From a virus: DNA of 23,353 nt. Each line of letters starts with the position of its first letter. Position 1 is the first letter of the stretch. The translations under genes and the position numbers were made by a program. The notes beneath the pieces are model-generated. The model was not told the DNA's origin, did not search any database, and was given only the letters and a program-made list of their open reading frames with translations. Location: positions 1 to 23,353 of IMG/VR virus record IMGVR_UViG_3300031963_000946; one strand, given 5' to 3'. Shown here piece by piece: positions 14,163 through 20,527 of this stretch.

Positions 14163-16130
14163 ATGATTAATGATGCTTCAATTGTTAGAATTGAACGTCA
14201 GCCAGCTGAGATGCTTTCTACAAGCGGATTTGGCGTCCCAGTAGGGGGATCACAGGGTCAAATTTTAGCTAAATCTACTAATAATAATTACGATACCACT
14301 TGGGTAGATCCAAGCATTGGAGTGCCAGCTGGCGGTTCAATTGGTCAATTTTTAGTAAAAAAAACCAATAGCAATTACGATACTAATTGGCAAGATTTAC
14401 CATTAGTTCAAAGTACGGAATATTTGCTTCAAGCAGTTTATAACGGATCTGGATCTACTATAAACAAAGGCAGTATAGTATCTTTTATTGGAGGAGATGG
14501 ATCTTATCCAATTGTAGAAAAAGCCGTGTCTAATAACGTACACGATTCAGATGTAATTGGATTAGCAATTGATAATATATTAAATGGCGAATACGGATCA
14601 ATAATAGTTAATGGAATTTTAGATGGGGTTAATACAATCAATTTTGAAGTTGGAGATAAATTATATCTTTCCCCAACTATAGATGGAGCTATTACAAATT
14701 CTTCACCAACAGCTCCTAATCATGCTATTTTTATAGGTTTTTGTATTAAAAAAGACGCCATAGATGGAGTAATATATGTAAGTTTGAATATCGGAACACA
14801 TTTAGATCTCCTTCACGATGTAAATATTAACTTACCATCAAGCGGCGATGTTTTATTTTTTAATGAAAATAATATTTGGGTTAATAAGAAATTAGATGTT
14901 TATAACATATCCGGAGCTGTAAATTCTGGTGATTTTAAAAATATAGTTTTTCAAACCGGCAATCAAAACATATCAGGAATAAAAACATTTTTCCATAGAC
15001 CTATTTTATCTGGCTCACAAATACAAAACAGTCAATCTGGATTAGCGATGTTAGGAGAGGTTGTGACTATAAACGGTTCGCAAACTATTACTGGACCAAA
15101 AGTTTTTGGTGCAAATGTTAGCTTTTCTAATTCTACTATTGACTACACTACCTCTGAAGTAAATTTTACAGAAACTGATTTTATTTTAGATTCTTATTCT
15201 TTATCTGGATTAGCTTTAAATTTAAGGGGATTTTTCGTTGATGTTGATTCAAATCAAATAGTTAATGGAAGAAAAACTTTTAGGTCTGGAATAAGATTAA
15301 TATCCCAAAATTCTTCTGCCTTGGATGTTTCCGGTTCTGCGTTTTTTGATCAAAGACCAACCGTAAATGGCTCTGGAGTATTGTTAAGCGGAGATATTGA
15401 TACGTCGAATTTTTATCCTAATAATAATCCAAGTGGTTTTATCACGGGGATTGATCTTTCAAATTATGCGAAAAGTTCAGATATATTTAATTCTGCTGTA
15501 GAATGGACGCCAAATCATACTTTAGCTGATGGAACCCGTTATTTAGCCGGAGATCTGGTTTACTCTAATGGAAAAGTTTATAAAGCTAACTATGCTAATG
15601 AAAGTATACCCGTAACAGATTCGTTATATTGGACAGATTTAGGTCTCGGATACCGTTTAAACATTGACGGTCGAGATATTCCTAATATTCCGCAGGTTGA
15701 TGTTTCCAATCTATATCCAAATAATAATCCGAGCGGTTTCATTACTGGCATCGACACGTCAAATTTCTATACGAACGATAATCCGAGCGGTTTCATTACT
15801 GGCATCGACACGTCAAATTTCTATACGAACGATAATCCGAGCGGTTTCATTACTGGTATCGACACGTCAAATTTCTATACGAACGATAATCCGAGCGGTT
15901 TCATTACTGGCATCGACACGTCAAATTTCTATACGAACGATAATCCGAGCGGTTTCATTACTGGCATCGACACGTCAAATTTCTATACGAACGATAATCC
16001 GAGCGGTTATATTTCAAGTAATTCAACGTCAGTACCAGGAGCAGATTATATTTCAAATATTATTCAGATTCCTCAAACTGGTTACGACGCGATAATTCCA
16101 CGGGCGAATACTCTTTACATCATTATTTAA
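14163..16130 (+). CDS. Modular tail fibre with 18-residue repeats and CBM-like module
   Basis: A 655-residue protein. Two copies of G-V-P-x-G-G-S-x-G-Q-x-L-x-K-x-x-N-x-N-Y-D-T-x-W lie in the first 75 residues, a motif known from fibre proteins. A middle domain (about 85-215) is followed by a module shared with the fibre at 12296 (TGNQNISGIKTFF, then QTITGPKVF). Residues about 445-495 (Y-L-A-G-D-L-V-Y-x-x-G-K-V-Y-K-A, then P-V-T-D-S-x-Y-W) match the pattern of CBM5/12 carbohydrate-binding modules. An 18-residue repeat with N-P-S-G-F-I-T-G follows in six tandem copies. The end, YDAIIPRANTLYIII, resembles common phage fibre termini, so the stop looks genuine. There is no S74 domain. Confidence 0.82.
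   Translation: MINDASIVRIERQPAEMLSTSGFGVPVGGSQGQILAKSTNNNYDTTWVDPSIGVPAGGSIGQFLVKKTNSNYDTNWQDLPLVQSTEYLLQAVYNGSGSTINKGSIVSFIGGDGSYPIVEKAVSNNVHDSDVIGLAIDNILNGEYGSIIVNGILDGVNTINFEVGDKLYLSPTIDGAITNSSPTAPNHAIFIGFCIKKDAIDGVIYVSLNIGTHLDLLHDVNINLPSSGDVLFFNENNIWVNKKLDVYNISGAVNSGDFKNIVFQTGNQNISGIKTFFHRPILSGSQIQNSQSGLAMLGEVVTINGSQTITGPKVFGANVSFSNSTIDYTTSEVNFTETDFILDSYSLSGLALNLRGFFVDVDSNQIVNGRKTFRSGIRLISQNSSALDVSGSAFFDQRPTVNGSGVLLSGDIDTSNFYPNNNPSGFITGIDLSNYAKSSDIFNSAVEWTPNHTLADGTRYLAGDLVYSNGKVYKANYANESIPVTDSLYWTDLGLGYRLNIDGRDIPNIPQVDVSNLYPNNNPSGFITGIDTSNFYTNDNPSGFITGIDTSNFYTNDNPSGFITGIDTSNFYTNDNPSGFITGIDTSNFYTNDNPSGFITGIDTSNFYTNDNPSGYISSNSTSVPGADYISNIIQIPQTGYDAIIPRANTLYIII
15696..16008 (+). repeat. 54-bp tandem repeat inside the fibre gene
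   Basis: Units start at 15696 (diverged), 15750, 15804, 15858, 15912 and 15966 (last one incomplete). The four complete units from 15750 are identical except for one base (15857, T for C). Each encodes the 18 residues ending N-P-S-G-F-I-T-G. A further single diverged unit lies upstream near 15400. High DNA identity points to recent tandem expansion. Confidence 0.95.
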
Positions 16131-16144
16131 TACAAAATAAATCT

Positions 16145-16216
16145 TTATTTTGCGGCTGCCATCATCGACGTCGAACCATACCCTGAAGCAACTAGTATAA
16201 AAATACAGATATACAT
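16145..16216 (-). CDS. Possible 23-residue hydrophobic peptide (uncertain)
   Basis: On the minus strand an ATG at 16216 opens a 23-residue frame starting MYICIFILVASGYG and ending MMAAAK, then TAA. It has a short hydrophobic N terminus like a mini membrane peptide and covers the GC-richer part of the gap. There is no Shine-Dalgarno and it is antisense to the flanking genes. It may well be chance. Confidence 0.15.
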   Translation of the reverse strand: MYICIFILVASGYGSTSMMAAAK

Positions 16217-16253
16217 GCTTGCATATAAAAAAAATATATTTATTTTTAAACAA

Positions 16254-16258
16254 GTGTA
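16254..16258 (+). promoter_or_regulatory. GTGTA element upstream of spanin candidate (candidate promoter)
   Basis: Reads TTTAAACAA-GTGTA-ATATAAAATG, ending only nine bases before the GTG start at 16268. If it is a -10-type element, the transcript would be almost leaderless. Confidence 0.33.
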
Positions 16259-16267
16259 ATATAAAAT

Positions 16268-16864
16268 GTGAAGCGTATTTTATTTGTTGTTTTTTGTTTT
16301 TTATTTTCTTCTTGTACGATTTATACAGAGAAGCAGTCTCAGGCTTTGTCTAGAACTATTTATGCAACAAAAGATTCTCTTGACGAAGCTCGTATTGATT
16401 TAGCTGACAAATACTCTGCTGAGGCTACCCGCTTAGTTAAGCCGCCAAAAAAAAGAGTAGAAATTCCTCCGGTTTATAAAAAAACTATTCCGGTAATTTC
16501 TTCTCAAAGTAAGAACTCTCCAGAATATATTAATAAGCAAAGGGTTTTAGTTATACCTGAAAAATATAAAGGCGATACTGTGGTTGTTGTTAGCTCAGCA
16601 GAATACGAAGAGCTTTTGAAAGATAAAGAGACTTTTGCTCAAATTAAAAAAGATTTTGAGAATTTAACAGAAGTTAGAGATCAAGTAGACCAAGAATTGA
16701 TTCGACAAATGGAGTATAATGACAAAATGATTAAAGACTTGAACATGATGCAGAAGAAACTTATCGAAAAAGATCTGGCTATCTTACAAAGAAATATAAT
16801 TATCGTCGTATTATTATTGGTAATAGGCGCTGCAACTTACTTAAGAATAAAAGGAATACTTTAA
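16268..16864 (+). CDS. Unimolecular spanin candidate (lipoprotein plus C-terminal TM)
   Basis: A 198-residue protein. It begins with a lipoprotein signal peptide (MKRILFVVFCFLFSSC, lipobox cysteine at residue 16), has a proline-rich stretch with basic residues (about 59-75), a long charged helical part (about 110-172) and a C-terminal membrane segment NIIIVVLLLVIGAATYL (176-192). A lipid anchor for the outer membrane at one end and an inner-membrane helix at the other is the u-spanin design, as in phage T1 gp11, which fuses the two membranes in the last step of lysis. The neighbours (membrane proteins and an endolysin) support this. Start is GTG at 16268, since an in-frame stop lies two codons upstream. 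It is longer than T1 gp11 and more helical. Confidence 0.65.
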   Translation: MKRILFVVFCFLFSSCTIYTEKQSQALSRTIYATKDSLDEARIDLADKYSAEATRLVKPPKKRVEIPPVYKKTIPVISSQSKNSPEYINKQRVLVIPEKYKGDTVVVVSSAEYEELLKDKETFAQIKKDFENLTEVRDQVDQELIRQMEYNDKMIKDLNMMQKKLIEKDLAILQRNIIIVVLLLVIGAATYLRIKGIL

Positions 16865-16865
16865 T

Positions 16866-16991
16866 ATGAAATCACAAACCAAGATAGAATTTTTTATTGA
16901 AAAAATTAATAATCTAACAAGCAGGTATCCAGCACAATGTCTTTTTGGATTAGGGTTTATTTTTGGTTTTATAATTGGGTCTATTTTTTAA
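16866..16991 (+). CDS. Small single-TM protein (41 residues)
   Basis: ATG at 16866, two bases after the spanin candidate's stop, with AAGGA ten bases upstream. The 41-residue product begins MKSQTKIEFFIEKINN and ends in one membrane segment from about Cys25 to Phe41 (LFGLGFIFGFIIGSIF), with a cytoplasm-like charged N terminus. It could be a holin, antiholin or other lysis accessory. Gly-rich membrane helices with G-x-x-x-G-like spacing favour oligomerisation. Too small for family assignment. Confidence 0.55.
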   Translation: MKSQTKIEFFIEKINNLTSRYPAQCLFGLGFIFGFIIGSIF

Positions 16992-17040
16992 ATATAGAAT
17001 GTATTTAATATAAAATAAATACGTTTTATAAAATATAAGT
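16992..17040 (+). other. 49-bp AT-rich gap before the GAF-like gene
   Basis: No Shine-Dalgarno. Contains AATGTATTTAATATAAAATAA, a TGTA-plus-AT element similar to but weaker than the GTGTA sites, and short inverted arms GTATTT and AAATAC. Confidence 0.3.
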
Positions 17041-17688
17041 ATGTTGGCTTTTTCAATTCTTCATTCAGAAATGGTTCCCGTCTTGGTGGCTTTTTTAACA
17101 GGTATAGTTGGTCCGATGGTTCTTCTTTACGTAAAGTACCTATTGAGTCTAAGAAAAGAAAAAGATAGAAGTAAAAGACGCGACGATTTTAACATTACTA
17201 TTAGCGTTCAGCAAAAAATTAATTCCACTCTTAACGCTTTACAAAGCAAGTATGACCTTGATAGAGTTTGGATAGCTCAGTTTCATAATGGTGGTAATTT
17301 TTACCCAGGAAATAAAAGCATGAAGAAGCTGTCGGCTACTTTTGAGTCAACAAAGCCTGGAATTTCTACAGATTTAATGAAGCTTCAGAATTTGCCAATA
17401 TCTTTTTTTAGTAACGTGCTGACGGAAATGAACGAAACTCAGTCCGGAGTGATCGTCGAGACGGATGGATCGCATGAAAACGCATTTAAAGATTTTTGGC
17501 TTCATAGGGGCGTTCATCGCTCTTATATGTTTCCTATAATTTGTCTTGAGGGAGATTTTATTGCTATTTTAGGTATTGATTTTAATCATATTGACGGAAG
17601 ATTATCTGACGAACTTTATAAAGAATTAGAGGGAGAAGCTAAATTGCTATCTGGCTATGTAGCAATAGTTTCTATTGAAAAAAAGTAA
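17041..17688 (+). CDS. Membrane-anchored GAF-like domain protein
   Basis: A 215-residue protein with one N-terminal membrane segment (about residues 12-35, VPVLVAFLTGIVGPMVLLYV) followed by a basic stop-transfer stretch (RKEKDRSKRRDD). The rest resembles a GAF-type sensor fold: DRVWIAQFHNGGNFYPGNKS near 75-94, a helical middle, then SYMFPIICLEGDFIAILGIDF near 160-180, the typical strand pair of the GAF sheet. Ligand unknown. It lies between the spanin candidate and the holin candidate, so it could tune lysis timing by sensing something in the cytoplasm, but that is inference. The start has no Shine-Dalgarno. Confidence 0.6.
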   Translation: MLAFSILHSEMVPVLVAFLTGIVGPMVLLYVKYLLSLRKEKDRSKRRDDFNITISVQQKINSTLNALQSKYDLDRVWIAQFHNGGNFYPGNKSMKKLSATFESTKPGISTDLMKLQNLPISFFSNVLTEMNETQSGVIVETDGSHENAFKDFWLHRGVHRSYMFPIICLEGDFIAILGIDFNHIDGRLSDELYKELEGEAKLLSGYVAIVSIEKK

Positions 17689-17707
17689 TAGCGCATAATA
17701 ATATATT

Positions 17708-18130
17708 ATGATACAAGCTATTAAAAATACAGCGATTTCATTAGTTTCTTATTTGAGCGGACACATGGTTCCGCCCAATACTCCTATTGAGGATATCGAA
17801 AAAATGAGAGCCATTAATCATATGGCTTCGAGTAAATTTTATATTGTTTTTACTTCGGTTTTAATCCTTGCGTTTTTTTATTTTGCTAGCTTGGGTATTA
17901 TGTTTTTTATTCCACAGAAGCCAGAATTTATAAGCGGCTTTGTTACTGTGTTTTCAAAAACCATTGAAATTTTAGCAATTATTATTGCTTCTTATGTGGG
18001 CGCTCAAGCTGCCGTAGATCTCAAATACGGAAGCAGTTCAAGAGCTGCTATAGAAAGCGCAAATGAGACTATTAATTCGGTAACTGTTATTCAAACCAAC
18101 GCAAAAGAAGATGATTATGAACTCGTCTAA
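17708..18130 (+). CDS. Two-TM membrane protein, holin candidate
   Basis: A 140-residue protein with two hydrophobic segments: about 44-68 (FYIVFTSVLILAFFYFASLG) and about 78-101 (FVTVFSKTIEILAIIIASYV). Both termini are hydrophilic; the C-terminal 40 residues are Ser/Asn/Asp-rich. Its stop overlaps the start of the endolysin gene. A small two-TM protein directly before the endolysin is the usual place for a class II holin, which opens the inner membrane. Length and the long N-terminal arm are a bit large for a classical holin, so another membrane role cannot be excluded. Confidence 0.55.
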   Translation: MIQAIKNTAISLVSYLSGHMVPPNTPIEDIEKMRAINHMASSKFYIVFTSVLILAFFYFASLGIMFFIPQKPEFISGFVTVFSKTIEILAIIIASYVGAQAAVDLKYGSSSRAAIESANETINSVTVIQTNAKEDDYELV

Positions 18131-18734
18131 GCCGTCACAAAAAGCGCTAGATTTATTATTAAAATATGAAGTTGGCGGCGGAGAAAATTATTATGAAAAA
18201 TATCTTTCTAAGTTTACCTGGCCTGGTGGAGCGTCTGGTCCAACTATTGGAATTGGAATAGATTGCGCTTACTATTCAGAAAATGAATTAGCTAATATTT
18301 TTAATTTTCTAAAAAAAGAAGAAATAGAACTAATAAAGGGAGCAGTAGGGAAAACTTCTGAAAAAGGCAGAGAATATACAAAAAAATTAAGAGGTGCAGG
18401 TATCAGCGTTGGCTGGGAAAAGGCTTTGAAAGTTTTTGAATCGCTTACGTGGACTAAGTTTACAAAACTAGCTGAAAAAACATTTCCCGGACTGCCTGAG
18501 TTATGCCCTGATGCTTATGGCGCGATTGTGTCTTTAGTTTTTAACAGGGGAACTAGTTTAGTTGGCGAAAAAAGACTGGAAATGAGAAATATAAAAGTTC
18601 TTATTCCTAAAAAAGATTATAGGAAAATAGCGGATGAAATTCGCCACATGAAAAGAATATGGCGAGGCAAGAATCTTGACGGACTTATCGAGAGGCGAGA
18701 GGCGGAAGCTCTTCTCGTGGAGTCTTGTATTTGA
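18111..18734 (+). CDS. Endolysin, lysozyme-like
   Basis: A 207-residue protein. Near the N terminus LLLKYEVGGGENYYEKYL places a candidate catalytic Glu20, followed by WPGGASGPTIGIGIDCAYY (38-56), the GxTIGIG-type strand of phage lysozymes; T45 and D51 are candidate partners. The downstream part (AYGAIVSLVFNRG, about 145-157) fits the helical lobe of this superfamily. It should cleave peptidoglycan glycan strands. No signal peptide, so release needs the holin. It overlaps the previous gene; a second ATG at 18117, with AGAAG at good spacing, may be the real start. Confidence 0.78.
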   Translation: MIMNSSKPSQKALDLLLKYEVGGGENYYEKYLSKFTWPGGASGPTIGIGIDCAYYSENELANIFNFLKKEEIELIKGAVGKTSEKGREYTKKLRGAGISVGWEKALKVFESLTWTKFTKLAEKTFPGLPELCPDAYGAIVSLVFNRGTSLVGEKRLEMRNIKVLIPKKDYRKIADEIRHMKRIWRGKNLDGLIERREAEALLVESCI

Positions 18735-18766
18735 TATATAAAATTATTTGTGACATTTTTTATATA
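18735..18766. other. AT-only inverted repeat between lysis and head genes
   Basis: Arms TATATAAAA (18735-18743) and TTTTATATA (18758-18766) are perfect 9-bp complements around 14 bases and start right after the endolysin stop. The right arm runs into the GTGTA element at 18770. It could be a weak hairpin terminator or an operator over the head-gene promoter. Confidence 0.4.
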
Positions 18767-18769
18767 ATT

Positions 18770-18774
18770 GTGTA
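18770..18774 (+). promoter_or_regulatory. GTGTA element upstream of prohead protease (candidate promoter)
   Basis: Reads TATATAATT-GTGTA-AATTTGAATT, 36 bases before the ATG at 18811. The same stretch also contains TTTG (18747-18750), 22 bases, then TAAATTTG (18773-18780), which fits the -33/-7 consensus of Bacteroidota promoters (TTTG and TAnnTTTG). Confidence 0.42.
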
Positions 18775-18810
18775 AATTTGAATTACAATAAAAATAATTT
18801 ATTTTTTATC

Positions 18811-20487
18811 ATGCCAAAATTTGAAAATTCTTATATCTGGGTCAGCGACCTTATTGCAGAAGAATATAGACCGTCGGCAAAAATAGAGTTCCCGTTTCAA
18901 ACTATTTTCGCGTCTGAACCCGTTAAGATTTTTTTGCCTGAAGAGAAAGATCTTACTGTTGCAAAGGCTGGTATAGATTCATTAAAGCCCTTTTTAGATT
19001 CATCAATTGATTTGGAAAAAAACTATGATTTAATTGGCGTTGCTTTCAATGCTTTTGTTGTAAATAGGGCTAATAAAAACGGTCAAGTTATTTCTACTGA
19101 CGTAGCTTTATCATCTGTTGAAAACTTTAAGTTTAAGCCGATGAACATTGAGCATAAAAGAAAAAATGTCGCGGGTTTGATTACGAGCTATGGATTTAGC
19201 GAATACGGAACCGATAAGCCTTTGTCATTAGAAGAGGTTAAAGATAAAAAAGAGCCTTTCAACGTTGTCTTAAGTGGTTTTGTGTGGAGAGTTGTTAATG
19301 AAGAGTTCGCCGAAAAATTAGAAGCTTCTTCTGACCCGTCTTCAGAATCTTATTTGACTATCTCCACAAGTTGGGAGATGGGATTTAAAAATTTTAATAT
19401 TGCCAAAGGCTCTTTAAACTTATCCGAAGCCTCTATTATTTCGGACGAAAATGCTGTTTCTGAAATGAAAAATAAATTAATGCATTTTGGCGGAAATGGC
19501 TTAGCTGATGATGGACAGCCAGTTTATATCAACTTAGTCGGAGAGGTTTTACCTCTTGGAATTGGCTTCACAAACAATCCTGCGGCTGACGTAAAAGGCG
19601 TGAAAGTTTTTGGGTCCGATGATTTAGAAGATCAACAAGAAGTTAGCGAAGATGCTTCATCTAATACAAAAGAAGCCGTAGAAAGTTCCCAATTAGAAGA
19701 AAAACTTGTAGAAACAAATATAATTTCAAATAAATTAGACACGGATAACTTAGCTGCTGCATCTAACTCTTTTGAAAAAGAAATAAATAAAAAGGAAAAT
19801 AATAAAATGCTTATAAAGTCAATTCAAGATTTAACTGATGACTCTTTGAAACAGATTTGCGCTACTGATATTCGCTCGCTGTTTGAAGAGGAGATTAAGA
19901 AGGCTGGAGAAAAATTTGCCGAAGCGCAAGAAGCTAAAGATAAGCTTGTCGCAGAAGCGGAGAAAACAAAAGCTGAACTTGAAGCTCAACTTGAAGAGTT
20001 AAAACAAACTGGCGAACAGTTAAAAGCTGAACTCGAAAAAATTAGAGTCGAAGCCGAAGCTCGCGAAAAAGAAGAGTCATTCCAGAATAGAATGACCACT
20101 TTAGACGAAGAGTTTTCTTTGGACGACGAAGAGCGCCAAGTTATTGGTGAGCAAATTAAAGATTTAGATCAAGAAGCTTTCGACAAGTGGTATAAAGCTT
20201 TTAATGTTTTTGCCAAAAGCAAAAACAAGAAATTAATGATGGAGAAAAAAGAGGCTGAGGAAAAAAATAAAGAAAAAGAAGAAACCAAAGCCGCCTCCGT
20301 TGAAGAAAAAGAATCTGCTGAGGCAATTGCTTCAGAGCAAGAAAAAGAGCAAGAAGTCGCTAATATGCTTGAAAAAGCTGAAGTTGAGGAAGTTGCTCTT
20401 CCAAATGGTGCAGTTGCCGAGGATTCGCTTAGGCAGAAATTTGCCAAAGCTTTCAATAGTAACACTATCAAAGTAGAAAATAAATAA
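18811..20487 (+). CDS. Prohead protease fused to scaffold
   Basis: A 558-residue protein. The N-terminal part (about 1-210) is a prohead serine protease candidate: NIEHKRKNVAGLITSYGF near 112-129 places the catalytic His at 115, and SSESYLTISTSWEMGF near 177-192 supplies the nucleophile Ser (185 or 187). Residues about 270-330 are acidic linker. From about 333 the sequence is charged alpha-helix and coiled coil rich in Glu, Lys and Ala, as in capsid scaffolds. The protease would cut scaffold and capsid protein during maturation. I use the ATG at 18811; an upstream TTG (18778) would add 11 residues. An internal start is listed separately. Confidence 0.8.
   Translation: MPKFENSYIWVSDLIAEEYRPSAKIEFPFQTIFASEPVKIFLPEEKDLTVAKAGIDSLKPFLDSSIDLEKNYDLIGVAFNAFVVNRANKNGQVISTDVALSSVENFKFKPMNIEHKRKNVAGLITSYGFSEYGTDKPLSLEEVKDKKEPFNVVLSGFVWRVVNEEFAEKLEASSDPSSESYLTISTSWEMGFKNFNIAKGSLNLSEASIISDENAVSEMKNKLMHFGGNGLADDGQPVYINLVGEVLPLGIGFTNNPAADVKGVKVFGSDDLEDQQEVSEDASSNTKEAVESSQLEEKLVETNIISNKLDTDNLAAASNSFEKEINKKENNKMLIKSIQDLTDDSLKQICATDIRSLFEEEIKKAGEKFAEAQEAKDKLVAEAEKTKAELEAQLEELKQTGEQLKAELEKIRVEAEAREKEESFQNRMTTLDEEFSLDDEERQVIGEQIKDLDQEAFDKWYKAFNVFAKSKNKKLMMEKKEAEEKNKEKEETKAASVEEKESAEAIASEQEKEQEVANMLEKAEVEEVALPNGAVAEDSLRQKFAKAFNSNTIKVENK
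19792..19809 (+). promoter_or_regulatory. Internal Shine-Dalgarno and ATG for a nested scaffold
   Basis: AAGGA followed by an A-rich spacer of about ten bases and ATG at 19807, in frame with the protease gene. Clear Shine-Dalgarno sequences are rare in this window, and the same AAGGA with the same spacing precedes the 41-residue gene at 16866. Confidence 0.55.
19807..20487 (+). CDS. Nested in-frame scaffold protein (predicted)
   Basis: If translation starts at the internal ATG at 19807, the product is the C-terminal 226 residues of the protease gene: MLIKSIQDLTDDSLKQIC, then a long coiled coil with many Glu, Lys and Ala (about residues 25-105), then a charged tail. The start lies exactly at the border between the low-complexity linker and the coiled coil. 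This is the arrangement of phage lambda, where the scaffold Nu3 is made from an internal start inside the protease gene C. It would give scaffold in excess of protease from one gene. Not proven without protein data. Confidence 0.5.
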   Translation: MLIKSIQDLTDDSLKQICATDIRSLFEEEIKKAGEKFAEAQEAKDKLVAEAEKTKAELEAQLEELKQTGEQLKAELEKIRVEAEAREKEESFQNRMTTLDEEFSLDDEERQVIGEQIKDLDQEAFDKWYKAFNVFAKSKNKKLMMEKKEAEEKNKEKEETKAASVEEKESAEAIASEQEKEQEVANMLEKAEVEEVALPNGAVAEDSLRQKFAKAFNSNTIKVENK

Positions 20488-20525
20488 ATTAACAAATAAA
20501 TAAACAAATTAACAAATAAATAAAA
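20486..20525 (+). repeat. 20-bp direct repeat, A-rich leader of decoration gene
   Basis: Two copies of AAATTAACAAATAAATAAAC (20486-20505, 20506-20525; the last base differs) fill the gap between the scaffold stop and the ATG at 20528. With almost no G or C the leader should be unstructured. No Shine-Dalgarno is present. Confidence 0.8.
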
Positions 20526-20527
20526 AT

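Larger units (their letters stand above)
16131..16267. other. 137-bp intergenic region before the lysis block
   Basis: No clear gene. It starts with an AT-rich palindrome (CAAAATAAA and TTTATTTTG, 16133-16152), then a notably GC-richer patch (about 16150-16190), then an A/T stretch and the GTGTA element at 16254. The fibre frame stays open after its stop up to 16259, and the minus strand has a 23-codon ORF (16145-16216). No tRNA fold was found. Confidence 0.5.

Noticed and set aside
15696-16008. CRISPR array
   Set aside because: The units are contiguous, with no variable spacers, and lie in frame within a fibre gene.
15664-16095. Second-frame ORF with repeated IIRAVSLLASTRQ-type units
   Set aside because: The 54-bp unit is a multiple of three, so every frame without a stop in one unit stays open across the array. 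The fibre frame is the real one because it continues on both sides.
16053-16253. Minus-strand ORF of 66 codons spanning the fibre end
   Set aside because: It is mostly antisense to the fibre terminus and AT-rich gap, has low-complexity composition and no start signal.
14163-16267. Diversity-generating retroelement at the fibre gene end
   Set aside because: There is no reverse transcriptase gene and no second copy of the fibre's 3' end with adenine-specific differences in the window.
16131-16267. tRNA gene in the GC-richer part of the gap
   Set aside because: A GGTTCGA-like string occurs on the minus strand, but no matching T-stem, anticodon arm or acceptor stem could be built around it.
18778-18810. 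TTG start for the prohead protease
   Set aside because: The 11 added residues are low-complexity Asn/Phe sequence that overlaps the GTGTA/TAAATTTG signals; the ATG at 18811 gives a natural N terminus.
20169-20507. Minus-strand ORF rich in Ser, Phe and Leu under the scaffold
   Set aside because: It is the typical mirror image of a Glu/Lys/Ala-rich coiled coil on the other strand, not an independent gene.
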